From an uncultured Clostridia bacterium (GTDB taxonomy: Bacteria; Bacillota; Clostridia; Christensenellales; Aristaeellaceae), in assembly GCA_934675735.1 (NCBI GenBank), contig CAKURR010000034.1, positions 1 through 12,679 of the forward strand: a DNA stretch of 12,679 bases, in the 5' to 3' direction. Positions 6,693-12,679 of this stretch are shown piece after piece. The notes under the pieces were generated by a model that searched no databases, had not been told where the DNA came from, and was given only the letters and a program-made list of their open reading frames with translations. Made by a program: the position numbers and the translations under genes. Positions within the stretch are counted from its first letter, which is position 1. The number at the start of each line of letters is the position of its first letter.

Positions 6693-6808
6693 CCCTCATT
6701 CTCCGGAAAATGATGCAGGAAGCGCAAATCTTCTTGCATTTTTTTCGCGTTTTTGGTACAATGAAACCAAAGAAAAAGCGGGCATTTTGCCGCAGGAGGT
6801 CAAACGTT
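6685..6808 (+). promoter_or_regulatory. Leader region of the rpiR unit with its promoter
   Basis: Contains TTGCAT (6734-6739), a 17-base spacer and TACAAT (6757-6762), a good sigma-A promoter. A purine-rich leader follows with a small GCGG-GCATTTTGC-CGC hairpin (6778-6793) touching the AGGAGG ribosome-binding site (6794-6799). Confidence 0.75.
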
Positions 6809-7675
6809 ATGCAGGATATGCAGGACATGATGCGCAGACTCAATCAGTCCGGCAAAAGACTGAGCAAGGGTCATCGCAAAATTGCGGAATATATCGTGGA
6901 GCACTATGATAAGGCTGTTTTCATGACGGCCAGTAAATTGGGCGAGAAGGTCGGCGTGAGCGAATCGACCGTTGTCCGTTTTGCGTCGGCGATGGGGTAC
7001 GAGGGCTATCCTCAGCTGCAAAGGGCGCTTCAGGAACTCGTGCGCCATTGGCTCACCGCCGTGCAGCGCTTTGAAATGGCGACGGATATCGACCAGAGCG
7101 AAGTGCTGCGCACGGTGCTGCATGCCGATATGCAGAATATCCGCACGACGACGGAGGAAATTGACACAGCCGCGTTTGACGAGGTGGTCGATAAAATCAT
7201 CGGCGCGCGCAATATCTACGTGATGGGCCTGCGTTCGGCCGCGCCGATTGCGCAGTTCCTCGCCTATTACCTCAACTTTATCTTTGATAACGTGCGCGTG
7301 GTTTCGGAGGCCAGCGGCGATGTGTTTGAGCAAATCAGCCGCATCAACGAGAGCGACCTGCTCTTCGGCATCAGTTTCCCGCGCTATTCGACCCGCACGC
7401 TCGAGGCGATGAATTTCGCCAAGGCGCGCGGCGCACAGGTGGTCGGCCTGACCGACGGCCCGATGTCGCCGGTTTACGCGACGAGCACCGTCTGCCTGAC
7501 CGCGCGGACGGATATGGCCTCGTTCGTGGACTCGATGGCCGCGCCGCTGTCGGTCATCAACGCGCTGATTGTCGCCCTCGGCCTGCGCCGCAAGGATGAA
7601 CTCAGCGAACATTTCCGCTTGATGGAAGGAATTTGGGATGAATACAGGGTCTATGTCGGCAAAGACCGCGTGTGA
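6809..7675 (+). CDS. RpiR/MurR-family transcriptional regulator with SIS domain
   Basis: 288 residues when started at the ATG 9 bases behind AGGAGG; the frame is open further upstream but that part lies in promoter and repeat DNA. Residues 1-80 form the RpiR-type helix-turn-helix: LSKGHRKIAEYIVEHYDKAV, then TASKLGEKVGVSESTVVRFA (40-59), then MGYEGYPQLQ. Residues about 125-260 form a SIS domain (IYVMGLRSAAPIAQFLAYYL; DLLFGISFPRYSTRTLEAM), the sugar-phosphate binding fold. Family members sense phosphosugars or cell-wall amino sugars. There is no sugar catabolic gene nearby, so the effector and targets are unknown; it may act elsewhere or autoregulate. It overlaps the flavoprotein gene by 38 bases. 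Confidence 0.92.
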   Translation: MQDMQDMMRRLNQSGKRLSKGHRKIAEYIVEHYDKAVFMTASKLGEKVGVSESTVVRFASAMGYEGYPQLQRALQELVRHWLTAVQRFEMATDIDQSEVLRTVLHADMQNIRTTTEEIDTAAFDEVVDKIIGARNIYVMGLRSAAPIAQFLAYYLNFIFDNVRVVSEASGDVFEQISRINESDLLFGISFPRYSTRTLEAMNFAKARGAQVVGLTDGPMSPVYATSTVCLTARTDMASFVDSMAAPLSVINALIVALGLRRKDELSEHFRLMEGIWDEYRVYVGKDRV

Positions 7676-8912
7676 CGTGGCCGTTATCGGCGGCGGCGCG
7701 GCGGGCATGATGGCCGCGCTGCAAGCCGCATGGGCTGGCGCGCGCGTGGCGCTGCTGGAAAAGAACGAAAAACTGGGCAAGAAAATCTATATCACGGGCA
7801 AGGGACGCTGCAACGTGACCAACGTTGCGGATATCGACGATTTCTTTAAGCAGATTCCGCGCAACCCGCGCTTTTTGAACGCCGCGGCGCGTCAATTTAC
7901 GCACGAGGATGTGACGGGGCTGCTCGAAATGCTCGGCACGCCGACCAAGGTGGAGCGCGGCGGACGCGTTTTTCCGGAGAGCGACAAGGCCAGCGACGTG
8001 ACCCGCGCGCTGGACCGCGGCATGCGCGACGCGGGTGTGGTGATTTCGCTGAACACCGAAGTCGCGCATGTGCGGCAGGCGGACGGCGGCTTTGACGTGG
8101 AGCTGACGCAGGGCGGCACGCTGCGCGCCAAGAGTGTGATTGTCGCGACGGGCGGCGTGAGCTATCCGACGACGGGCAGCACGGGCGACGGCTACAAATT
8201 TGCCAAAGAAAACGGCCTGAATGTCACAAAGCTGAACGCATCGCTCGTGGGCATGACGATGAATGAAAAGTGGCCGACGCTGTTGCAAGGTCTGTCTCTT
8301 AAGAATGTGCGAATCACCGCGAAGGCGGGCAAAAAGACGATTTACAGCGAGCTGGGCGAGATGCTCTTCACGCATTTCGGCGTGAGCGGCCCGCTCGTCA
8401 TCGAGCTGAGCAGCCATATGCCGGAGGATTTTGCGCAAGTCAACGTGACGCTGGATATGAAGCCCGGGCTGACGGAAGAACAGGTCGATTTGCGGCTCCA
8501 GCGGGATTTCGCCGAAAACATCCGCAAGCAGCTTTCCTCCGTGCTGACGGGGCTGATGCCCGCGCGCATGGCGCCCGTATTCGCCAAGCTCTGCGGCGTG
8601 GATGCGGATACGCCGGTTAATCAGGTGACGCGCGAACAACGGCAGGCAATCGGCCGCGCGCTCAAGGCGCTTCCGCTGCATGTGGTCGGCACCAGGCCGA
8701 TTGAGGAAGCCATCGTCACGCGAGGCGGCGTCAATGTGCTGGAAATCACGCCGGGCACGATGATGAGCAAGAAGGTGCAGGGCCTGTTTTTTGCGGGCGA
8801 GGTGCTGGATGTGGACGCGCATACGGGTGGATTTAATCTGCAAATCGCTTTTTCAACCGGGGCGCTGGCAGGCAAGAGCGCCGCGGCGTGGGCGACGGCA
8901 GAGCAGGGATAA
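7638..8912 (+). CDS. HI0933/BaiN-family FAD-dependent flavoprotein
   Basis: 424 residues. The N-terminal Rossmann motif VAVIGGGAAGMMAA (14-27) binds FAD, and KLGKKIYITGKGRCNVTN (45-62) is the hallmark of the HI0933 (YhiN, BaiN) family. ATGGVSYPTTGSTGDGY in the middle and GLFFAGEVLDVDAHTGGFN near the end complete the FAD-contacting set. A protein of this family is reported in bile-acid 7-dehydroxylation (BaiN), but most homologues occur in bacteria without that pathway and have no known substrate, and no other bai gene is here. The start at 7638 is chosen for GAAGGA ~9 bases upstream; ATG 7653 is an alternative. Translation likely couples to the RpiR gene, whose end it overlaps. Confidence 0.92.
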   Translation: MNTGSMSAKTACDVAVIGGGAAGMMAALQAAWAGARVALLEKNEKLGKKIYITGKGRCNVTNVADIDDFFKQIPRNPRFLNAAARQFTHEDVTGLLEMLGTPTKVERGGRVFPESDKASDVTRALDRGMRDAGVVISLNTEVAHVRQADGGFDVELTQGGTLRAKSVIVATGGVSYPTTGSTGDGYKFAKENGLNVTKLNASLVGMTMNEKWPTLLQGLSLKNVRITAKAGKKTIYSELGEMLFTHFGVSGPLVIELSSHMPEDFAQVNVTLDMKPGLTEEQVDLRLQRDFAENIRKQLSSVLTGLMPARMAPVFAKLCGVDADTPVNQVTREQRQAIGRALKALPLHVVGTRPIEEAIVTRGGVNVLEITPGTMMSKKVQGLFFAGEVLDVDAHTGGFNLQIAFSTGALAGKSAAAWATAEQG

Positions 8913-8914
8913 AG

Positions 8915-9100
8915 ATGAATGGAAAAAGAGGGAAGCTTTTCGGGCTGATGTTGGCTGTATCGGTAATTTTTGAAGTATCTGCAGGAACAGAGGGATGTGC
9001 GAACGGCCTGCCGCGCTTTGATTTACAGACAGACTCGGAATGGAAGGCCGCCTATCAGGCATGCACAGCCGCTGAACTTATGACGATATTGGAAAACTGA
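8915..9100 (+). CDS. Small hypothetical protein with N-terminal hydrophobic segment
   Basis: 61 residues starting MNGKRGKLFGLMLAVSVIFE, a possible signal peptide or single membrane segment, followed by a short polar tail with two cysteines (GCANG and QACTA). The start lies 2 bases after the flavoprotein stop, with AGGGA at a spacing of 6-7 bases, and the stop comes just before a strong terminator, so it would be the last gene of the unit. I do not recognise it. It could be a genuine small exported protein, the head of a degraded longer gene, or a non-coding tail. Confidence 0.4.
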   Translation: MNGKRGKLFGLMLAVSVIFEVSAGTEGCANGLPRFDLQTDSEWKAAYQACTAAELMTILEN

Positions 9101-9116
9101 TTGAACGGAATAAAAG

Positions 9117-9163
9117 AACAGTCCGGATTGAGCTGATTGGAGAGCTTTATCCGGACTGTTTTT
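9117..9163 (+). terminator. Intrinsic terminator after the rpiR-flavoprotein unit
   Basis: AACAGTCCGGAT (9117-9128) and ATCCGGACTGTT (9149-9160) pair perfectly over 12 bases, with a 20-base loop, and the T-run continues to 9163. A-rich bases upstream make it potentially bidirectional between convergent units. Confidence 0.9.
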
Positions 9164-9223
9164 AGGTATTTTGGTTTGAATCGACAAAACTGATTTTAAT
9201 TATCGTGAAACGAAAGGGAAAGT

Positions 9224-9275
9224 CAAGGAAACTCAGTTTCCTTGTGGGGTTCGGGGCAAAGCCCCGACGTTTTCG
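9224..9275. repeat. Single copy of the paired-hairpin repeat family, next to the ATPase stop
   Basis: Hairpin one: CAAGGAAAC (9224-9232), loop TCA, GTTTCCTTG (9236-9244). Hairpin two: TCGGGGC (9251-9257), loop AAA, GCCCCGA (9261-9267), followed by CGTTTTCGTC. Same order, stem lengths, TCA loop and trailing ACGT as 6635-6690, with different paired bases. It lies between convergent genes and can end either transcript. Confidence 0.65.
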
Positions 9276-9277
9276 TC

Positions 9278-10051
9278 TCAGTTTCCGCATTCGATGCTGA
9301 TGGCATTAAACTTTTCGAGGATATCTTCGACCTTGAGCGCCTGACGCGCGTCGCCGGAAACGTCCATCTCCGCATGCCCCTGATGCATCATCAGCAGGCG
9401 GTCGCCGTATTCGACGGCATAGCGCAGATTGTGCGTGACCATGATGGTCGTCAGCTGCTTCTCGCGGACGATTTTGCCCGTCAGCTGCATGATGATTTCG
9501 GCGGTCTTGGGGTCGAGCGCCGCGGTGTGCTCATCCAGAATCAGAAACTCAATCGGGGTCATGGTGCTCATCAGCAGCGCCATCGCCTGACGCTGGCCGC
9601 CCGAAAGGTTGCCGACCGGAACGCCCATTTTATCTTCCAGGCCGAGGCCGAGCTGGGCCAGCATCGCGCGGTATTCCTCCGCCTTTTTGCGGTTAACACA
9701 GGGGAGCAGGTTAAACGGCTTGCCCTTGTTATCCGCCATCGACATGTTTTCCAGAATGGTCATCGAAGGGCAGGTGCCGCGCGACGGGTCCTGGTAGACG
9801 CGGCCGATGCGGCGGTGGCGCTTGTGCTCCGGCATATGCGTGATATCCTCATTGCCGATGAGAATTTTGCCTTCGTCAATCGGAATCGAGCCGCAGATGA
9901 TGTTGAGCAGCGAGGTTTTGCCTGAACCGTTTGAACCGACGACGCAGACGAATTGCTTATCGGGAATGGAGAGTGAGAAATCGTTGAACAGACAGGTCTC
10001 GTTGACCGTGCCGCCCTGATAGACCTTGACGATATTGCGCAGTTCAAGCAT
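9278..10051 (-). CDS. trpZ: ATP-binding protein of the tryptophan-type ABC transporter
   Basis: 257 residues from the ATG at 10051. An upstream in-frame GTG (10078) is possible, but the ATG has GAAGG about 9 bases ahead and overlaps the permease stop by 8 bases, typical of coupling. Walker A is GSNGSGKT (39-46), Q-loop VYQDP with Gln87, signature LSGGQRQ (149-155), Walker B FLILDE (169-174) followed by the D-loop ALD (178-180), and the switch histidine THN (His207). The sequence belongs to the ATPases paired with PF04392-type binding proteins. It drives substrate import in the cytoplasm, docking to the permease. The gene name follows the T-box context: the assignment to tryptophan is inferred from the leader, not the ATPase itself. 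Confidence 0.88.
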   Translation of the reverse strand: MLELRNIVKVYQGGTVNETCLFNDFSLSIPDKQFVCVVGSNGSGKTSLLNIICGSIPIDEGKILIGNEDITHMPEHKRHRRIGRVYQDPSRGTCPSMTILENMSMADNKGKPFNLLPCVNRKKAEEYRAMLAQLGLGLEDKMGVPVGNLSGGQRQAMALLMSTMTPIEFLILDEHTAALDPKTAEIIMQLTGKIVREKQLTTIMVTHNLRYAVEYGDRLLMMHQGHAEMDVSGDARQALKVEDILEKFNAISIECGN

Positions 10052-10922
10052 GGTGTTTCGCCTTCTTTCGATGGCCACCCGCGACGATGATGACGAACAG
10101 CAGCGCCGCCGTGACGAGTTTGAGGTCGAACGGGGAGAGGCCGAAGCTCAGGGCGAGCGCCACACAGCCCTTGTAGAGAATCGAGCCGAGCACAACCGCC
10201 GTCGTCGCGCGCAGGAAACGCAGACCGCGCAGCAACTGCGTGCCGACGATAACGGAAGCGACGGCCAGCACCAGCGTGCCTGTGCCCATCGAGATATCGA
10301 AATAGCGCTGATATTGGCACATGATGCAGCCGGAGAGCGCGACAAGCGCGTTGGCAATCGACAGGCCGAGGATTTTGACCTTGCCGCTGTCCTTGGCGAG
10401 GCTGGCGACGAGCGTGGGGTTATCGCCGGTCGCGCGGAGGAGGAAGCCCGAGCGGGTGGAAAGATACGCATCCATCAGCACCTTGACGAGCAGGGCGATG
10501 AGCGCCATCAGAATGACCGGCGCGTAAGGCTGAACGACCGTCGGCAGGGAAACGATGAAATCATTTTTGAAGAGCGTGTTGAAGGAGAACAGCTGCACGT
10601 TCGCGCGGCCGGCGATATGCAGGTTGACCGAATACAGTCCCGTCATCATAATGATGCCCGACAGCAGGTCGCGCACGTGGAATTTCACGTGGATGACGCC
10701 GGTCAGCGCGCCCGCCGCCGCGCCCGCCAGCAGCGAAGCCGGAAGCGTAAGCAACGGATGAATGCCGTTGGAAATCATCAGCGCCGTGACCGCTGCGCCG
10801 AGCGGGAAGGTCGAATCGACCGTCATATCCGGAAAATCCAGAATTTTGAATGTGATGTACACGCCGAGGGCCAGAACCGCGTAAATCAGGCCCTGTTCGA
10901 GCACGCCGAGCAGCTGTGCCAT
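10044..10922 (-). CDS. trpY: Permease of the tryptophan-type ABC transporter
   Basis: 292 residues, very hydrophobic, with about eight to nine membrane segments, for example GVLEQGLIYAVLALGVYITF near the start and TAALLFVIIVAG near the end. It begins MAQLLGVLEQGL at 10922, behind GGAGG 7 bases upstream; a longer open frame reaching 11060 runs into the preceding gene and is rejected. The pattern FKILDFPDMTVDSTFPLGAA and YSVNLHIAGRANVQLF is characteristic of permeases paired with PF04392 binding proteins in Firmicutes. It forms the membrane channel, probably as a homodimer because only one permease gene is present. The short C-terminal tail is basic (GGHRKKAKHHA). Substrate assignment to tryptophan comes from the T-box leader. 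Confidence 0.88.
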   Translation of the reverse strand: MAQLLGVLEQGLIYAVLALGVYITFKILDFPDMTVDSTFPLGAAVTALMISNGIHPLLTLPASLLAGAAAGALTGVIHVKFHVRDLLSGIIMMTGLYSVNLHIAGRANVQLFSFNTLFKNDFIVSLPTVVQPYAPVILMALIALLVKVLMDAYLSTRSGFLLRATGDNPTLVASLAKDSGKVKILGLSIANALVALSGCIMCQYQRYFDISMGTGTLVLAVASVIVGTQLLRGLRFLRATTAVVLGSILYKGCVALALSFGLSPFDLKLVTAALLFVIIVAGGHRKKAKHHA

Positions 10923-10948
10923 ATTGAACCTCCGTGATGACGCAAGCG

Positions 10949-10972
10949 CGCACAGAACGTCTGTCCTGTGCG
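10949..10972 (-). promoter_or_regulatory. Intercistronic hairpin between binding-protein and permease genes
   Basis: CGCACAG (10966-10972 on the complement) pairs with CTGTGCG (10949-10955) around a 10-base loop. No T-run follows on the - strand. Hairpins here commonly protect the binding-protein mRNA, favouring excess of that subunit. Confidence 0.5.
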
Positions 10973-11007
10973 GCGCGGTGCGTTTTCTTCTTATTATATA
11001 GGGGGGA

Positions 11008-11970
11008 TTACTCCGCTTCGATGGCGCGGGCGGCCAGCTCGTCGGAGAGGGTGATACCAAAGCGGGCGAGCGCCTCGGAATTGATGTACAGACTCGGGTC
11101 GGAGATGACTTCGTAGGTCATGTCGCTGGCCTTCGCTTCGCCCTTGAGCACCTTCGCGGCCATCAGACCGGTCTGGCGGCCCAGCGCGATGTAATCAAGA
11201 CCTTCGGCGGCGACACAGCCGAGCTTCACCTGCTCGATTTCAGAACCGAAAACCGGCTTGCCTGCGGCGTTGGCCTTATCCAGCACAAGCGCCAGCGCGG
11301 AAACGACGGTATTATCCGTGAGGTTGGTCATGCAATCGACCTTGGTCAGCAGCGCGTCGAGCGCCAGCGGGATATCGGCGGACGTGCTGATGCCGGATTC
11401 GACGATTTCAAAGCCGTATTCCGGCGCAAGGGACTTGTAGGTTTCGATGGTCGAGAGGGAATTGACCTCGCTGGTCGTGTAGAGGATGCCGATAGCCTTC
11501 GCATCCGGCAGCATCGCGCGGATGGTTGCCAGCTGCGCCGCAACGGGCAACGCATCGGAGGTGCCGGTCACTTCGCCCGCGGCTTTGCCGTCCGCATCCG
11601 CAAAACCTGCGGAAACCGGATCGGAAACGGCGGTGTAAATCGTCGGAATTTCGCCCGCCGCGTTGTAGCAGGCCTGCGCCATCGGGGTCGCAATGCCTAC
11701 CATTAAGTCAACCGGCTTGGCCGCAAACTGCGCGGCAATCTGCTGAGCGATGCCCATATCGGCCTGCGCGTTCTGATAGAGAATGGTCAGGTTGTCGCCT
11801 TCGACCAGACCGGCTTCCGCCAGCCCTTCGACAAAACCGGTACGGCAGTTATCCAGAGAGCCGTGCTCGGCGAACTGGCCGATGCCGACGGTGTAGCTTT
11901 CCGCAGCGGCAAAGGCGGCGGTGGCGGTGAGAACGAGGGTGGCGGCGACAGCGATCATGCGCTTCATCAT
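11008..11970 (-). CDS. trpX: Tryptophan-type ABC transporter substrate-binding protein (PF04392 family)
   Basis: 320 residues. Signal peptide MMKRMIAVAATLVLTATAAFA, cleavage likely before AAESYTVGIG. The mature part shows the two-lobe PF04392 pattern: FVEGLAEAGLVEGDNL, then QNAQADMGIAQQIAAQF, VDLMVGIATPMAQA, IPTIYTAVSDPVSAGF, IGILYTTSEVNS, and TDNTVVSALALVLDKAN, and ends DPSLYINSEALARFGI. There is no cysteine around the signal cleavage site, so no lipobox is visible; the protein would be free or held by an uncleaved signal. The ATG lies 7 bases behind AGGAGG. The gene heads the operon directly under the T-box leader, whose specifier and acceptor-binding bases both point to tRNA-Trp, hence the tryptophan call. 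Downstream come permease and ATPase. Confidence 0.88.
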   Translation of the reverse strand: MMKRMIAVAATLVLTATAAFAAAESYTVGIGQFAEHGSLDNCRTGFVEGLAEAGLVEGDNLTILYQNAQADMGIAQQIAAQFAAKPVDLMVGIATPMAQACYNAAGEIPTIYTAVSDPVSAGFADADGKAAGEVTGTSDALPVAAQLATIRAMLPDAKAIGILYTTSEVNSLSTIETYKSLAPEYGFEIVESGISTSADIPLALDALLTKVDCMTNLTDNTVVSALALVLDKANAAGKPVFGSEIEQVKLGCVAAEGLDYIALGRQTGLMAAKVLKGEAKASDMTYEVISDPSLYINSEALARFGITLSDELAARAIEAE

Positions 11971-12045
11971 AGGAATACCTCCTGCTTTCTGGGCTTTTCA
12001 GCCCGGTCGATTGGTTTAGTAGCGGGAAAGCGGGGAAGTGGGGGT

Positions 12046-12087
12046 AAAAGAAAACGCCCCATGTTCCCTTTTAAGAAACATGAGGCG
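12046..12087 (-). terminator. T-box-controlled intrinsic terminator
   Basis: On the - strand CGCCTCATGTTTC (12087 to 12075) pairs over 13 positions, with two G-U, with the arm at 12067-12055 (GGAACATGGGGCG), followed by TTTTCTTTT (12054-12046). Its first arm contains CTCAT (12084-12080), also needed for the antiterminator, so the two structures exclude each other. Confidence 0.9.
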
Positions 12088-12331
12088 GAAAATACATTCC
12101 GTGGTGCCACTCATATTGGCCAAACTGGCCCGCTCACCCCGTACCATCATACGGTGCAGCCTGATAACGGGTCTGCGTCCCGTCCCCGTCTAATAAGGCA
12201 AAGCCCGTTGACGAGGCCCTCGGAAAGCCCATTTTGAAAGACCGGCTATACCGCACTCCCAGCAACGGCGGCTCTCTGTAATAGCGAGAATGCTTTCTAC
12301 TTCTCTTTCCTCAAGCGGTTTGCTTTTGTTT
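12079..12331 (-). ncRNA. Tryptophan-specific T-box riboswitch leader
   Basis: A cis-acting RNA that senses uncharged tRNA. Stem I: GGAAAG (12310-12305) pairs with CTTTCC (12227-12222); AGTA (12301-12298) matches the specifier-loop E motif; AGAGAG (12277-12272) matches the conserved distal bulge. The specifier is TGG (12231-12229), a Trp codon, followed by the usual purine and CTTT. The T-box sequence GAGTGGCACCACGG lies at 12112-12099. Antiterminator helices: ATGAG (12114-12110)/CTCAT (12084-12080) and CGGAA (12101-12097)/TTCCG (12090-12086), enclosing the bulge TGGCACCA. The bulge TGGC pairs with a GCCA-3' tRNA end, fitting discriminator G73 of tRNA-Trp. Predicted behaviour: readthrough into the transporter when tRNA-Trp is uncharged. 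Confidence 0.93.
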
Positions 12332-12337
12332 GATTGC

Positions 12338-12366
12338 ATTATAGAGTCGTGCAGATGATTTGTCAA
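12338..12366 (-). promoter_or_regulatory. Sigma-A promoter of the T-box transporter operon
   Basis: On the - strand TTGACA (12366-12361), a 17-base spacer and TATAAT (12343-12338): full consensus. A/T-rich tracts lie upstream of the -35 (12367-12400) and could act as an UP element. Confidence 0.92.
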
Positions 12367-12405
12367 CCCCTAAATTTCAAAAAATTCAAAAAAGTTTGCA
12401 AGGCG

Positions 12406-12427
12406 AAAAGGCAAAGACATGCCTTTT
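12406..12427. repeat. Inverted repeat between divergent promoters
   Basis: AAAAGGCA (12406-12413), loop AAGACA, TGCCTTTT (12420-12427): perfect 8-bp arms. It lies in the A/T-rich space between the transporter promoter and the rRNA promoter. It could be an operator, a weak terminator or chance. Confidence 0.35.
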
Positions 12428-12569
12428 AAGCGGTCTCTATATAGAAGAAAAACAGAATCGTGCACGAATGTGTCGGAAAAATGAAGGACAAAAATCCAGC
12501 TATTGTTGAGTTCCTTGAAGGAGACTGCAAAAAGTTTCAAAAACTGTCGAAAAAAGATTGAAAAAGGTA

Positions 12570-12598
12570 TTGACATGGAGCCGAAACTGCGATATAAT
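12570..12598 (+). promoter_or_regulatory. rRNA operon promoter (full consensus)
   Basis: TTGACA (12570-12575), 17-base spacer, TATAAT (12593-12598), preceded by A-rich tracts (12521-12568) resembling an UP element. Followed by a leader that looks ribosomal, so it should drive a 16S-23S-5S operon. A weaker possible upstream promoter is AAGACA (12414-12419)-18-TATATA (12438-12443). Confidence 0.88.
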
Positions 12599-12604
12599 AA
12601 CCAA

Positions 12605-12679
12605 GCTGTCAGCGCGAGCCACTGAGCCGAGCGGACAGCGATGATCCTTGAAAACGATACAGAATCAAGAAGAACGCGA
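12605..12679 (+). promoter_or_regulatory. Start of an rRNA operon leader with hairpin and boxA-like motif
   Basis: GCTGTC (12605-12610) pairs with GACAGC (12634-12639). TGATCCTTGAAAAC (12642-12655) resembles the boxA antitermination site found ahead of 16S genes in Firmicutes (TGTTCTTTGAAAAC-type). The 16S gene itself is not inside the window. Confidence 0.75.

Noticed and set aside
7602..8843. A 413-codon open frame on the - strand opposite the flavoprotein gene
   Set aside because: Shadow frame with His/Arg-rich composition and no recognisable motif; the + strand holds complete FAD-binding motifs.
7638..8912. Bile-acid 7-dehydroxylation (bai) locus
   Set aside because: Only a BaiN-family protein is present; this family is widespread outside bile-acid converters and no other bai gene is nearby.
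10026..10937. A 303-codon open frame on the + strand opposite the permease
   Set aside because: Arg/Gln/Asp-rich shadow of a membrane protein gene; no domain or ribosome-binding site.
12229..12232. Methionine (AUG) reading of the T-box specifier
   Set aside because: The frame relative to the conserved purine-CTTT favours UGG, and the UGGC bulge fits a G73 tRNA such as tRNA-Trp rather than tRNA-Met.
11863..12237. A + strand open frame across the T-box leader
   Set aside because: The DNA is fully explained by the T-box, its terminator and the signal-peptide region of the binding protein on the - strand.

Overview
The window looks like a chromosome segment from a GC-rich, spore-forming member of the Clostridia. 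The evidence is an intact pro-sigma-K gene, a tryptophan-type T-box leader, strong Shine-Dalgarno sites, a CD1247-type zinc-ribbon protein and VanW/SH3 surface proteins. The first ~700 bases are visibly richer in A/T than the rest and are a graveyard of broken mobile DNA. No 16S sequence is present, so I do not place the genus.

Layout on the + strand. Bases 1-1215: an IS256-type transposase fragment, an interrupted zinc-finger protein of the kind carried by Firmicute mobile elements, a terminator-like hairpin, and a 5'-truncated BspA-like leucine-rich-repeat gene. Bases 1270-1980: sigK. Bases 2018-3242: one transcription unit with a good extended -10 promoter, a structured leader, efp, an acidic zinc-ribbon protein and a terminator. 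Bases 3297-6501: three overlapping genes, two SH3-VanW exported proteins and surE. Bases 6507-6692: a composite palindromic repeat. Bases 6734-9163: promoter, an RpiR-family regulator, a HI0933/BaiN-type flavoprotein, a small unknown ORF and a strong terminator.

The - strand from 12366 back to 9278 is a tryptophan uptake operon. It has a near-consensus promoter, a T-box riboswitch (specifier UGG, acceptor-binding UGGC), its terminator, then substrate-binding protein, permease and ATPase. Low charged tRNA-Trp should open the operon. Divergent from it, the right edge holds a consensus rRNA promoter (TTGACA-17-TATAAT) and the start of an rRNA leader with a boxA-like motif, so a 16S gene is expected just outside the window.

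The least explained signals are a family of paired intergenic hairpins (three copies of one hairpin, two of another, with compensatory base changes) lying after surE and after the ATPase gene, the tandem VanW pair coupled to surE, and the structured efp leader.
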